This document shows positions 37,001 through 49,610 of a stretch of 64,000 nucleotides of DNA, one piece after another. A program made the position numbers and the translations under genes. Source of the stretch: Corylus avellana (Eukaryota; Streptophyta; Magnoliopsida; Fagales; Betulaceae). The notes beneath the pieces are model-generated. The model saw nothing but the letters and a program-made list of their open reading frames with translations. It was not told the origin of the DNA and made no database searches. Positions within the stretch are counted from its first letter, which is position 1. Each line of letters opens with the position of its first letter. Location of the stretch: NCBI RefSeq assembly GCF_901000735.1, contig NC_081543.1:10647921-10711920 (forward strand), read 5' to 3'.

Positions 37001-38843
37001 CAACAAAAACTATAATGGAATCTTTCAGGAATAATGACATACAATGGCCTTGAGAGTTGCATTCTCAATAATCATTCTTATGAAAATGAAAGCAGAACAA
37101 GCAGAGGGGATGAATGTGTAACCGACTCCTTGGACGATGGTGGCTCAAGCTGCTCTTCCAGCAAAGATGCTTTTGGATCATTTTCTTCAAAGTGGTTGAC
37201 AATGAAGAGGGATGAACAGAGTTATGATGAATGGGAGCTCTCAGAAAGCCCCCAACATTTTTATGTGAACGAGAAACCTGCTTATGCCATTCAGTTTTCA
37301 GATGTGGAGGCAATGAAAGAAAAATTTGCAAAGCTGTTGTTAGGTGAAGATGTTACAGGAGGATCCAAGGGCCAAACCACTGCTTTAGCTTTGTCTAATG
37401 GCATCACAAATCTAGCAGGTGTGAAAAGGTTCCGTTTGCTTAATAGAAATAATTAGTTGGATATGCTTTTTCCCTTACTATAGTTTCTGGATTTGCTTCA
37501 AGTATTTTTATATTTACGAGTGTGGGATACTTGTACTGCATTACATATCTCTGTGTCATATGGAGGTGTCAAACTCGTGAGATTAGAATTCTAAATGTAC
37601 TAGTCCCCAAGGAGTAGCTTAATCGGCTGGAGACCACGCCTCATGAAGTGGAAATTACTAGTTCGAATCTCCCCTCCCCCCTCTCGTGTGGACATGTCAA
37701 AAAAAAAAAATTCTAAATGTACTAGGGTAGCTAATAGCATATTATTTTCAACATTTGCGAACAGTGTAATTAATCTTTGAGGTTCATATGTTTTCGAAGT
37801 GATTGTATCAGTAAGTAAAAACAATATTCAAGTTTTTCCTAAATAAATGATTGTGAGAATACAATAACAAGCCTTTGATTGAACAGAAATTTATTATGCT
37901 AAATACATATAATCTTTCCTAATCAAACTCACTGTTCACAGCAGTTTTTTTTTTTTTTTTATATATATATGTTGTCATCAATATTTCTTTATCTATTTAC
38001 TTTTTCCTTCTTGTGGGTAGCATATAATGCAGGACCATTTTCCTTCTTTCACTAACTTGGGCCCTAGCTATTCCTTAGAAAACTTCTTCTGTTTTTATGA
38101 TGTGACCTATGAGAATAATTACATTTTCTCTTAACTATTTAGAATAATATAATAATTGGATTTTCAGCGACGGTTTTTGGAGAGTTGTGGAAATTAGAAC
38201 CACTCCCTGAAGAAAGTAAGAGCAAATGGCGAAAAGAAATGGACTGGTTACTCTCCCCTACCAACTATATGGTTGAGTTAGTTCCTGCGAAGCAAAATGG
38301 TGCAAATGGCCGAACCCTGGAGGTATTTTCTATTTCAATTGGACAGAAGAATAAAGCAGTACGGATTTTACTGATGGTGTGATTTGGATTCGACATTTAT
38401 TTTGCAGATAATGACACCAAAAGCCCGTGCTGACATTCACATGAATTTACCGGCACTTCAAAAATTGGACTCTATGCTTATTGTAGGTGATCTCTTCATT
38501 CCCATTATAATCTAGAGAAGTTTTTATGCATCAATGTATTACTCAAATTAATCTTATTGGTTTTTCATGTTACAGGAGACGTTAGATTCAATGGTGAATA
38601 CTGAGTTTTGGTATGCAGAAGGAGGTAGCCGGGCAGAAGGAAGGAATAATAGCGGCCGGCAAAGTAAGAGATGGTGGCTCCCATCACCTCAAGTACCAAA
38701 GACGGGGCTCTCTGACACTGAGAGGAAGAAATTGCTTCATCAAGGAAGAGTGGTACATCAAGTATTCAAGGCTGCCAAATCAATCAATGAAAATGTTTTG
38801 CTTGAGATGCCTGTGCCGGCCATTATTAAAGATGCTCTTCCCA
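34054..38843 (+). CDS. ROPGEF14: Rop guanine nucleotide exchange factor (PRONE), RopGEF14 type, 3' end lost in gap
   Basis: RopGEFs activate plant Rho (ROP) GTPases at the plasma membrane through a PRONE domain. Exons: 34054-34129, 37029-37418, 38168-38322, 38408-38482 and 38576 to the gap at 38844, all in phase. Exon 1 is only 76 bases ([11 protein letters not shown], then [12 protein letters not shown]) and joins to [12 protein letters not shown] in exon 2. The PRONE domain starts near [20 protein letters not shown] and continues through [30 protein letters not shown] and [11 protein letters not shown] to PAIIKDALP at the gap. Intron 1 is 2.9 kb and holds a MITE; intron 2 holds a SINE. From memory, Arabidopsis ALKBH8 (At1g31600) and RopGEF14 (At1g31650) are also close neighbours, which supports the orthology. 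Confidence 0.92.
35098..35272. mobile_element. MITE in RopGEF intron 1
   Basis: Inverted ends: AATAATACTACTCATTACAT on the left and GAGTAGCATTACTC on the right, pairing further inward through the ATTTATTTATTACA block. The flanks TTTTGTATG and TTTTGAATG resemble a target duplication. Confidence 0.6.
37604..37710 (+). mobile_element. tRNA-derived SINE with intact target-site duplication in RopGEF intron 2
   Basis: A box-A-like GTAGCTTAATCGGCTGG and box-B-like AGTTCGAATCTCC head is followed by CTCGTGTGGACATGTC and a poly-A tail. The duplication TTCTAAATGTACTAG flanks it at 37589-37603 and 37711-37725. Confidence 0.88.
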
Positions 38844-38943
38844 NNNNNNNNNNNNNNNNNNNNNNNNNNNNNNNNNNNNNNNNNNNNNNNNNNNNNNNNN
38901 NNNNNNNNNNNNNNNNNNNNNNNNNNNNNNNNNNNNNNNNNNN
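38844..38943. other. Assembly gap (100 N)
   Basis: Truncates RopGEF on the left. The right side restarts in the F-box/RLP unit R1 at the equivalent of R2 base 45386. Confidence 0.99.
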
Positions 38944-38967
38944 CTCCAATTGTTATTTGTCTTTCTC

Positions 38968-39007
<40 letters not shown>

Positions 39008-39310
39008 GTTTTAAAAATCAGCTATTGAATTAAGATGACACACATCTTTACAACTGAGTTTTTAAAAAATTTGTATGAAAAAAGAACAAGAGAAAGATGT
39101 TTAGACTTTTTCTATCCCTTCCTCATCGGTCTCCGTGAATCATCAAAACTTGCATGGCGCGTATTCTCATGGATACCACAAAGATCTCAATTACCCAATG
39201 TTCTCCAAGATCTGTTTTGAAGGAATATCATCTAAAATTCAGGCCCTTATTAAAAGGGAGAAAATCCCGTTATACAACAACATGAACCCTAAAACTCGTT
39301 CCTCTTTGAC

Positions 39311-39601
39311 ATGGTCTATTTGAAACAAAACTTAACGCTAGAGTTGGGGAAGGAGAGAAAGAAGTGGATGAAGAGCAAGAGGGTCAGCTATGGCGTCAAT
39401 GATATTGCTGATATGTGCCGGTGGGGAGAGCTAGACAGGGATTTATTAACGTTAATATTCTTACGAGTCCCAGAATATGACATTTCCAGAGTTCGACTCG
39501 TCTGCAAGTCTTGGCTGGCCGTCATGGAAGATCCATTCTTTAAGATCATGATTGTTATGGATATTGTGGAGAAAATTCGAGGGGAATACGAAGATATGTA
39601 G
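39311..39601 (+). CDS. Short F-box-only ORF, unit R1
   Basis: A 96-residue ORF with an F-box at about residues 38-78 (RWGELDRDLLTLIFLRVPEY, then VRLVCKSWLAVMEDPFF). F-box proteins bind SKP1 in SCF ubiquitin ligases, but this ORF ends soon after the F-box and has no substrate-binding domain. It may be the first exon of a truncated gene. A second ATG at 39371 (MKSKRVSYG) is an equally good start. Unit R2 has an identical protein and R3 differs at three residues. Short ORFs just upstream (39035-39323) have no recognisable domain. Confidence 0.6.
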   Translation: MVYLKQNLTLELGKERKKWMKSKRVSYGVNDIADMCRWGELDRDLLTLIFLRVPEYDISRVRLVCKSWLAVMEDPFFKIMIVMDIVEKIRGEYEDM

Positions 39602-41085
39602 TTCTTCGGCTAGCCATATTGCAAGAAAAAGTTATCCTTTTTTTTCTTTATTATTTTTAGCACTTTTATTTACCGGCATGCATGCATGCATGCATCTTAG
39701 TTTGTGATCATGCTTTTTCATTGCTGTTTTATTATGATTACAAACCAATACATAATTAGGCTTCAATTGTTTCCACTTAAACTGTTTTTTCGTTGAAAAA
39801 TGATTTTCTGGAAAACATTTTTTGGTGTTTAACGTGTACGAAAAATCACAAATTTTTTTAATATATTTTTTTATTCAATCATATTAAACTTTAAATTACG
39901 AAAATGTCCCGATCAAGTCCGGACAATGATGTGGTAGCTAATTTATATTTTATGAAAATGAGTATCACTTAACCGTTTACACATTCTAATTGCTGACATG
40001 GTAAATGTTTTATGAATTGCAATGTCTATTTGTAAACATGATAAGTATAATGTGAACTACTATGTGACTTTGTGGTTAATATGGTAAGTATCACGTACGT
40101 GGGCTGTTACGTTAGTTTGTAAAGAATTTATAGTAAAAGATATAGTTCTCTAATAGCATTCCTGAGACTATGATTTCTTCTCGAAATTGACTTATGTTTC
40201 ATATGGTCACATATCCTTAATTAGTATTTCATAAGTACAGGTGCTCTCATTTACAATTAAAGAAAAAGAAAAAAGACGGAAACTATCAATCAATTTATTT
40301 AAAAAGTAAAATTGATGCCCCCATGGCATATACTACTATTGCGTGTCAAATTAGAGTTTTTGCATTTTTTTTTTTCCAAATACCATTGAAATTAATAATA
40401 AATAAAAAAAATATGAAATAACCATTTGAAAAAAAAAAAAAAAAAATTAAGAGGGTTAATATGAAAAGAGCCACCCCTTTTTATTGTTTTTAGTTTTTTT
40501 TTTTTAATAATTTTAATTTTTTGAAATGATTATTTTTAAACAAATTAATGGGTAGTTTGGAAGAAAGATGTAAAAATGTATATTTTGACACATGATTGAA
40601 GTTTTTTTTTTTTTTTTTTTTGTTGAATAGCACATTTTGGTAGTATGGAATGCCCTAAAAATGTATATAATGACATTTTCTACGGTTTGGAGCCGTAAGT
40701 GCAAAAAAAAAAAAAAAACGCATTGCACGCCAATTGCAATAAGCTGGTTAGGCTTCTCCAAGGCTAGCCATATATATACCTTTATAAAACAGAAAATACG
40801 TACTCGCAAAGCTAGCTGTATAGTATTCTATTCTTTAGGCTTTTTGAAGCAAACAAGGGTTAGTTTTAAAAGCAGCTGCAATTTTCAAAAAGATTAAAGA
40901 AAAAAAAAGAAAAAAAAAAGAAAAAGAAAAGGAAAATGCTTTTACAAGGCTCAAATTATCTCTAGCTGACCAAAGTTTAGGCAGAGTTAGGATTAGGCCT
41001 GAATCCAATGCAATTAGGATTAGGCCTGAATCCAATGTACACTTTAATTTACACTTTAATTTGACCACTCACAAGCAGGTCTCCG

Positions 41086-41119
<34 letters not shown>

Positions 41120-43138
41120 CATGTGGTTTACCTAATTTACAATTACTTATACGTAGTATCAAAATAAACTTAGAAGTCACTAAAATATGAAAAAAATAAT
41201 AATTTACTTCCTATAGACAAATTTAATTTCGTTCACTGACTTAATAGATTTTGTTAATATGACACTAAGTAGGAAACATGTCATAATTTTATTGGCTCTG
41301 ATGTGTCACATTATCGGAATCTATTAAGTCACTAAACGAAATTTGTCTATAGGGATCAAGTAATTTTTTATTTTTTTTTTTGACATACCTCCTTTAAATT
41401 CATTTTGATATATATCATAGAGAACTAATTACAAATTAGGCAAACTATAGGGATTAATTTTACGTTTTCTCCTATATTTAAATGTCTTGTGATTAGTTAA
41501 GCCAAATTAAAGACTCACCAAAAATTCAGATAGAAACTCCACAAATGGTTTAAGCTAGCTAGCCTTTGCGGGCTGAGATGGAATGGGCCGGGGTTATTTT
41601 CAAGCATCTTACCATGATTTCTTTTCCAAGCTAGGCCTATTGGCTATTGCTTAGAAGACAGCTTTTAGGTTTCTTTTCAAACACCATGATTATTTTTTGG
41701 CTCTTTTAGAGTCAAAAGTTTGTTTGTGTTGCTCTGGAATTTGGCACCAACTCCACCACCATCAACTAACCATGCAATTCCACCTGTCTAGCACTCGATC
41801 TTATCCCCTATAACTTCAAAGAAGGTTCGTTGAGGTCTGGCAAAACTTTTTATAACATTTAAAGTCGTTTACGTGATCAAAGCGGCAACGCTAGACTTCA
41901 ATAAAATTCATACGAGAATGTTGTTTCTCATCAACACGAAATGCGCAATAAATGCATAATGATGTTTCTTGGTGCTTATAATTGCTTGCACAGAAAAACA
42001 GAAACCTTAATTTCTTTCCACAAAGAAAAAGGCAACAAAATGTCCACATTAATAGACTTTGAGATAGTTGGCGTTCCATTCGCGGCCTTGAGGTTCACAC
42101 TCATCAATTACCACGTCATCGCTTCCATTTCCGATTTGCTCTCATCGGGTCATGTTAGAGTAGTGAGCCTATAATATATTCTCCAATAAACAAATCAAAT
42201 CGTTTCAGATCTAGGCAGAATCAATGCACACTTAGAAGGAAGTCATGGTTATTATTCTTCTTCAATATATGTGTTCCTGGATTTTGAGAAGAACCATCTG
42301 GGTTTCGCTTGGTTGCCCAGGAGATCATGGGAAAGAAAATGTAGATTAATTACTAAGAATAAATGACAAAAAATGAGTGGTCATGGGAATTGGTTAAATC
42401 TAAACCCTTGTTTTTATTTATTTTTTTAAGGAGATATGTTGTAGTTTAACTACTGCACATCAGCCGGATCCTTTGCCAAATGGGGGTGGCCGTGGCCTCC
42501 AATGGCTTTTTCAAATGAACTATTTAGGTGTGGCGAAGGGTTTTTTTTTGTTATTAGTCAGAAATTGACTTAATTAATAGTTGAGACTTGAGGACATTGA
42601 CAATAAGATGATAATTTAAGGGGAACATATTCCACTCGATAGCTTAACATAAATCAATAGGAATCAATTATGAATATCTTAGAACACCTTTATGAAATCT
42701 AATTAAATGAATATATAACGCATGATCATTAAAAAAATTTGATGACTGAAAACGGAGATCCGAGAGAGGATGCATTTCAATTCCCGGGACTAATTGTTGA
42801 TGATTTTATCGGATTAAATAAATATAACAATTTTTGTAATTAGGAACAAAACCCATCGCGCGTTATTGCTAGGCAGTGGGTCTCCTCTTCTCCCATTTTC
42901 CACAACTCAAGTGTGAACTACTTTTGAGCAAAGCTTGGCGTGCTTCTTGGTTTGGAGAAAGCACAGATTGATTAGACATACTATTCCTTCATCTTCCATT
43001 GAATTTCTATTGCTTTTAAAGCATGCCTCTAATTTCCAAGCTATTTCCAATACAGACAGACCACTCTCCTGAAAACGCGTGGATTATTCAAGACTTCCGG
43101 GCCTCGTTTGAGCACATTATATATATATATATATAGGC
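39602..43138. other. Spacer and RLP promoter region, unit R1
   Basis: Non-coding, with many poly-A/T runs and a TGCA run at 39678. The stretch 40955-41085 (CTAGCTGACCAAAGT, GACCACTCACAAGCA) recurs before every RLP copy including the dead ones, so it belongs to the ancestral RLP upstream region. About 340 bp at 41750-42090 is absent from unit R3. The 5' leader near 43020-43135 has TTTCCAAGCTATTTCCAATA and a TA run. No real gene was identified. Confidence 0.55.
42928..42957 (+). repeat. 33-bp unit, one copy (unit R1)
   Basis: A single copy of GCAAAGCTTGGCGTGCTTCT plus TGGTTTGGAG, about 180 bases before the RLP start codon. Unit R2 has two and R3 three tandem copies. Confidence 0.9.
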
Positions 43139-45253
43139 ATGAGTATGATGATAAAGATGCACGCATATACGTACAACCTTTCGAAAATGAAGAATTGTTT
43201 TGCTGAAAATGTATTTTTGCTGTGGGTTACTGCTATCGCTTTCTCTCCTTTGGCTTGTGGTGATGGATGCAGCAAAGAACAGACGAGAGCTCTCTTGGAG
43301 ATCAGAAACTCCGCAAATGGTTTAGCCTTTGCTGGCTGGGACGGAAGAGACTGTTGTGAAGCGGAGGATATCGAATGTGGCGGTACAAATGGGGGAGTTA
43401 GCGAAATTATTTTGGACGGCTTCGGCATGGCACCATCAAGTAGTACATGGTATCCAAATGTAACCTTGTTCACCTTATTTGATGAACTCGAAGTTCTATA
43501 TCTTGTTAACATGCAAATTGGAGGAGGGCTTCAACGTGAGAACTCTTACTTAATTCATTTAATTTTATTTGCTCTACTCTCACTTCCACCTCAATTCATA
43601 TTGGCTAATTTCTGAAATTCCAAATGAAATGTTATAATTTTATACATCATATATGGTCAATATATAATTGTAACTCTTACACCATACATGACATCTTGCA
43701 GAGAATCCTACTTTTAGAGTTCCAACTGGTAAGCCTAATAATACATCGATCGTTTGCTTTCAAATACTAGCTAGCGAATTATCACACACTTAATTTTTTT
43801 TGTTTATTTGGTACATATATAGTTTATCTGAATTTCCTTATTCCTCAATATTCACATTAAACACACAAGTTCACATAATTCTCAAATTTTTTAATTGCAT
43901 GCCATAAAATTTCATTAACCTATGCTGCAAAGATGTAACATGAAGTGCAAAATTTCATTATTTTTGTGTTGTTGTATTTGCTTCTTAGAGTAATGCTACT
44001 CTTCTGCACTAAATATTTTTACACCAGCTTTACACCAACCGATGTAACATGTTATAAATGGCTTTTCATGTTAGCCAATTTAATAACAAAAGTGTTAGCC
44101 ACTTAAAACATGCCACATATCAACCCGTGTAAAGTTAGTGTCAAAATCTAGTGCGAAGACAAGCATTACTCTTGCTAGCTTCTTATACTTTAGCAATTAA
44201 AACTAGTTAGACTAAATTTCTTTTAGAGAAATATTTACTCGCTAGTCACTCCTACCATTTTTAATTCTATTTTAATTCTATGCCTTCTAAGCATATATGT
44301 ACCCACCTAGGAACTCATTTCTCGAACTCACTTAATTTGTTGCAGCTTTTTGCCAACTAAAACATCTAGTGGTGCTGGATCTTGGTTATAATAGATTGGA
44401 AGGCATTATTCCCTCCTGTCTTGGGATGATTGAAAACATTGAAGAAATTCATATATCAAATAATCGCCTTCATGGCAATCTACCTCCATCAATATTCTCC
44501 AAACAAAGCAAGATTACGGATTTTGATGTTGCGAACAACCAGTTAGAAGGGGTTTTATCATCTTCTACTTTTGACAATGCTTCAAGTCTCGAATCCCTTG
44601 ATCTTTCGGATAATCTCTTTCATGGTAATTTACCTCAATCAATATTCTCCCAAGAAAGCAAGATTATGTATTTGTATGCTTTTAGCAATCAATTAGAAGG
44701 GGTACTCTCATTTTCTATTTTTGCCAATGCTTCAAGACTCATGCACCTCGATCTTTCAAGCAACAAAGATTTGGAAATTGAAACCGAGTCTCCCTCATGG
44801 GTTCCAACCTTTCAGCTATCATATCTGAACTTGGCAAACTGCAGCCTCAACAAGAAGAATGGTCATGTTTTCCCAAGCTTCATCTCCACCCAATTTCTCT
44901 TGGACTATCTAGACTTGTCTCACAACTTAATAGATGGAAGTGTACCTTGGGAGCTACTACTACTCAACACGAGTATCCAAGTTTTATCCTTGAGAAGTAA
45001 CCAAATTGATGGCTCTCTTTCTTTTGGTTGCTTTGCTCAAACTTCATCACTTAAAGCCTTCGACATATCAGAAAATAATGTCACAGGTTCTCTTCCTGAA
45101 AATATTGGGCATCTTCTTCCACACTTATTTTATGTTGACATGTCCTCAAATGCATTAGAGGGCATCATTCCTTCGTCTTTTGGTAATTTGTCTTTTGAGA
45201 TATTAGACCTTTCTAATAACAAGCTCTCAGGTACAATACCTCGAGGTTTGACT
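43139..45253 (+). CDS. LRR receptor-like protein, unit R1, 3' end lost in gap
   Basis: Cell-surface LRR receptor of the RLP1/RLP9/RLP15-like group; such proteins typically sense pathogen, parasite or peptide signals. Exons: 43139-43535 (signal peptide VFLLWVTAIAFSPLACG and LRR N-terminal cap with GCSKEQTRALLEIRN and GWDGRDCCE), 43702-43728 (27 bases, NPTFRVPT) and 44346 to the gap. Phases match. Exon 3 encodes about a dozen LRRs (LxxLxLxxNxLxGxIP) to NKLSGTIPRGLT. The C-terminal LRRs and membrane segment are lost in the gap, so a kinase domain cannot be excluded. It differs from R2 at 41 of about 302 LRR residues, mostly exposed beta-strand positions. The ATG used follows the TA run and is shared by all three copies. 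Confidence 0.85.
43987..44173. mobile_element. MITE in RLP intron 2, unit R1
   Basis: Inverted ends AGAGTAATGCTACTCTTCTG and, reversed, AAGAGTAATGCTTGTCTTCG. CTTCTTA lies beside both ends, suggesting an 8-bp hAT-type duplication. Copies sit at the same place in R2 (50458-50651) and in both dead RLPs, so the insertion is ancestral to the cluster. Confidence 0.6.
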
Positions 45254-45353
45254 NNNNNNNNNNNNNNNNNNNNNNNNNNNNNNNNNNNNNNNNNNNNNNN
45301 NNNNNNNNNNNNNNNNNNNNNNNNNNNNNNNNNNNNNNNNNNNNNNNNNNNNN
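45254..45353. other. Assembly gap (100 N)
   Basis: Interrupts RLP R1 inside the LRR region. The right side restarts upstream of the R2 F-box ORF. Confidence 0.99.
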
Positions 45354-45409
45354 AATTCACCTTCTAGGAATTAGGAAATATATAACTCCAATTGTTATTT
45401 GTCTTTCTC

Positions 45410-45449
<40 letters not shown>

Positions 45450-45752
45450 GTTTTAAAAATCAGCTATTGAATTAAGATGACACACATCTTTACAACTGAG
45501 TTTTTAAAAAATTTGTATGAAAAAAGAACAAGAGAAAGATGTTTAGACTTTTTCTATCCCTTCCTCATCGGTCTCCGTGAATCATCAAAACTTGCATGGC
45601 GCGTATTCTCATGGATACCACAAAGATCTCAATTACCCAATGTTCTCCAAGATCTGTTTTGAAGGAATATCATCTAAAATTCAGGCCCTTATTAAAAGGG
45701 AGAAAATCCCGTTATACAACAACATGAACCCTAAAACTCGTTCCTCTTTGAC

Positions 45753-46043
45753 ATGGTCTATTTGAAACAAAACTTAACGCTAGAGTTGGGGAAGGAGAGA
45801 AAGAAGTGGATGAAGAGCAAGAGGGTCAGCTATGGCGTCAATGATATTGCTGATATGTGCCGGTGGGGAGAGCTAGACAGGGATTTATTAACGTTAATAT
45901 TCTTACGAGTCCCAGAATATGACATTTCCAGAGTTCGACTCGTCTGCAAGTCTTGGCTGGCCGTCATGGAAGATCCATTCTTTAAGATCATGATTGTTAT
46001 GGATATTGTGGAGAAAATTCGAGGGGAATACGAAGATATGTAG
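45753..46043 (+). CDS. Short F-box-only ORF, unit R2
   Basis: The protein is identical to the R1 ORF (39311-39601), with the F-box at about residues 38-78. The surrounding several kilobases are also almost identical to R1, so this copy is very recent or allelic. The short length and missing C-terminal domain make function uncertain. Confidence 0.6.
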   Translation: MVYLKQNLTLELGKERKKWMKSKRVSYGVNDIADMCRWGELDRDLLTLIFLRVPEYDISRVRLVCKSWLAVMEDPFFKIMIVMDIVEKIRGEYEDM

Positions 46044-47499
46044 TTCTTCGGCTAGCCATATTGCAAGAAAAAGTTATCCTTTTTTTTCTTTATTATTTTT
46101 AGCACTTTTATTTACCGGCATGCATGCATGCATGCATCTTAGTTTGTGATCATGCTTTTTCATTGCTGTTTTATTATGATTACAAACCAATACATAATTA
46201 GGCTTCAATTGTTTCCACTTAAACTGTTTTTTCGTTGAAAAATGATTTTCTGGAAAACATTTTTTGGTGTTTAACGTGTACGAAAAATCACAAATTTTTT
46301 TAATATATTTTTTTATTCAATCATATTAAACTTTAAATTACGAAAATGTCCCGATCAAGTCCGGACAATGATGTGGTAGCTAATTTATATTTTATGAAAA
46401 TGAGTATCACTTAACCGTTTACACATTCTAATTGCTGACATGGTAAATGTTTTATGAATTGCAATGTCTATTTGTAAACATGATAAGTATAATGTGAACT
46501 ACTATGTGACTTTGTGGTTAATATGGTAAGTATCACGTACGTGGGCTGTTACGTTAGTTTGTAAAGAATTTATAGTAAAAGATATAGTTCTCTAATAGCA
46601 TTCCTGAGACTATGATTTCTTCTCGAAATTGACTTATGTTTCATATGGTCACATATCCTTAATTAGTATTTCATAAGTACAGGTGCTCTCATTTACAATT
46701 AAAGAAAAAGAAAAAAGACGGAAACTATCAATCAATTTATTTAAAAAGTAAAATTGATGCCCCCATGGCATATACTACTATTGCGTGTCAAATTAGAGTT
46801 TTTGCATTTTTTTTTTTCCAAATACCATTGAAATTAATAATAAATAAAAAAAATATGAAATAACCATTTGAAAAAAAAAAAAAAAAAATTAAGAGGGTTA
46901 ATATGAAAAGAGCCACCCCTTTTTATTGTTTTTAGTTTTTTTTTTTTAATAATTTTAATTTTTTGAAATGATTATTTTTAAACAAATTAATGGGTAGTTT
47001 GGAAGAAAGATGTAAAAATGTATATTTTGACACATGATTGAAGTTTTTTTTTTTTTTTTTTTTGTTGAATAGCACATTTTGGTAGTATGGAATGCCCTAA
47101 AAATGTATATAATGACATTTTCTACGGTTTGGAGCCGTAAGTGCAAAAAAAAAAAAAAAACGCATTGCACGCCAATTGCAATAAGCTGGTTAGGCTTCTC
47201 CAAGGCTAGCCATATATATACCTTTATAAAACAGAAAATACGTACTCGCAAAGCTAGCTGTATAGTATTCTATTCTTTAGGCTTTTTGAAGCAAACAAGG
47301 GTTAGTTTTAAAAGCAGCTGCAATTTTCAAAAAGATTAAAGAAAAAAAAAGAAAAAAAAAAGAAAAAGAAAAGGAAAATGCTTTTACAAGGCTCAAATTA
47401 TCTCTAGCTGACCAAAGTTTAGGCAGAGTTAGGATTAGGCCTGAATCCAATGTACACTTTAATTTACACTTTAATTTGACCACTCACAAGCAGGTCTCC

Positions 47500-47561
<62 letters not shown>

Positions 47562-49610
47562 CATGTAGTTTACCTAATTTACAATTACTTATACGTAGTA
47601 TCAAAATAAACTTAGAAGTCACTAAAATATGAAAAAAATAATAATTTACTTCCTATAGACAAATTTAATTTCGTTCACTGACTTAATAGATTCTGTTAAT
47701 ATGACACTAAGTAGGAAACATGTCATAATTTTATTGGCTCTGATGTGTCACATTATCGGAATCTATTAAGTCACTAAACGAAATTTGTCTATAGGGATCA
47801 AGTAATTTTTTTTTTTTTTTTGACATACCTCCTTTAAATTCATTTTGATATATATCATAGAGAACTAATTACAAATTAGGCAAACTATAGGGATTAATTT
47901 TACGTTTTCTCCTATATTTAAATGTCTTGTGATTAGTTAAGCCAAATTAAAGACTCACCAAAAATTCAGATAGAAACTCCACAAATGGTTTAAGCTAGCT
48001 AGCCTTTGCGGGCTGAGATGGAATGGGCCGGGGTTATTTTCAAGCATCTTACCATGATTTCTTTTCCAAGCTAGGCCTATTGGCTATTGCTTAGAAGACA
48101 GCTTTTAGGTTTCTTTTCAAACACCATGATTATTTTTTGGCTCTTTTAGAGTCAAAAGTTTGTTTGTGTTGCTCTGGAATTTGGCACCAACTCCACCACC
48201 ATCAACTAACCATGCAATTCCACCTGTCTAGCACTCGATCTTATCCCCTATAACTTCAAAGAAGGTTCGTTGAGGTCTGGCAAAACTTTTTATAACATTT
48301 AAAGTCGTTTACGTGATCAAAGCGGCAACGCTAGACTTCAATAAAATTCATACGAGAATGTTGTTTCTCATCAACACGAAATGCGCAATAAATGCATAAT
48401 GATGTTTCTTGGTGCTTATAATTGCTTGCACAGAAAAACAGAAACCTTAATTTCTTTCCACAAAGAAAAAGGCAACAAAATGTCCACATTAATAGACTTT
48501 GAGATAGTTGGCGTTCCATTCGCGGCCTTGAGGTTCACACTCATCAATTACCACGTCATCGCTTCCATTTCCGATTTGCTCTCATCGGGTCATGTTAGAG
48601 TAGTGAGCCTATAATATATTCTCCAATAAACAAATCAAATCGTTTCAGATCTAGGCAGAATCAATGCACACTTAGAAGGAAGTCATGGTTATTATTCTTC
48701 TTCAATATATGTGTTCCTGGATTTTGAGAAGAACCATCTGGGTTTCGCTTGGTTGCCCAGGAGATCATGGGAAAGAAAATGTAGATTAATTACTAAGAAT
48801 AAATGACAAAAAATGAGTGGTCATGGGAATTGGTTAAATCTAAACCCTTGTTTTTATTTATTTTTTTAAGGAGATATGTTGTAGTTTAACTACTGCACAT
48901 CAGCCGGATCCTTTGCCAAATGGGGGTGGCCGTGGCCTCCAATGGCTTTTTCAAATGAACTATTTTGGTGTGGCGAAGGGTTTTTTTTTTGTTATTAGTC
49001 AGAAATTGACTTAACTAATAGTTAAGACTTGAGGACATTGACAATAAGATGATAATTTAAGGGGAACATATTCCACTCGATAGCTTAACATAAATCAATA
49101 GGAATCAATTATGAATATCTTAGAACACCTTTATGAAATCTAATTAAATGAATATATAACGCATGATCATTAAAAAAATTTGATGACTGAAAACGGAGAT
49201 CCGAGAGAGGATGCATTTCAATTCCCGGGACTAATTGTTGATGATTTTATCGGATTAAATAAATATAACAATTTTTGTAATTAGGAACAAAACCCATCGC
49301 GCGTTATTGCTAGGCAGTGGGTCTCCTCTTCTCCCATTTTCCACAACTCAAGTGTGAACTACTTTTGAGCAAAGCTTGGCGTGCTTCTTGGTTTGGAGTG
49401 AGCAAAGCTTGGCGTGCTTCTTGGTTTGGAGAAAGCACAGATTGATTAGACATACTATTCCTTCATCTTCCATTGAATTTCTATTGCTTTTAAAGCATGC
49501 CTCTAATTTCCAAGCTATTTCCAATACAGACAGACCACTCTCCTGAAAACGCGTGGATTATTCAAGACTTCCGGGCCTCGTTTGAGCACATTATATATAT
49601 ATATATAGGC
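46044..49610. other. Spacer and RLP promoter region, unit R2
   Basis: Nearly the same as 39602-43138. Differences seen: a poly-T run grown to about 48 bases (47503-47550), loss of a 22-bp repeat present in R1 near 41005-41030, a second copy of the 33-bp unit, and scattered single-base changes. Confidence 0.55.
49369..49431 (+). repeat. 33-bp tandem repeat, two copies (unit R2)
   Basis: GCAAAGCTTGGCGTGCTTCT-type units start at 49369 and 49402, separated by exactly 33 bases. Confidence 0.92.

Noticed and set aside
39678..39697. Alternating TGCA run after the F-box ORF as a regulatory palindrome
   Set aside because: It is a plain tetranucleotide microsatellite also seen in R2 and R3, with no further support.
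41941..42174. 77-residue ORF in the RLP spacer, also at 48381
   Set aside because: No domain; absent from R3 and probably chance in a region with few stops.
44369..45367. RLP R1 frame running through the gap to a stop at 45367
   Set aside because: The part after the gap is spacer sequence of the next unit, so the end is artificial.
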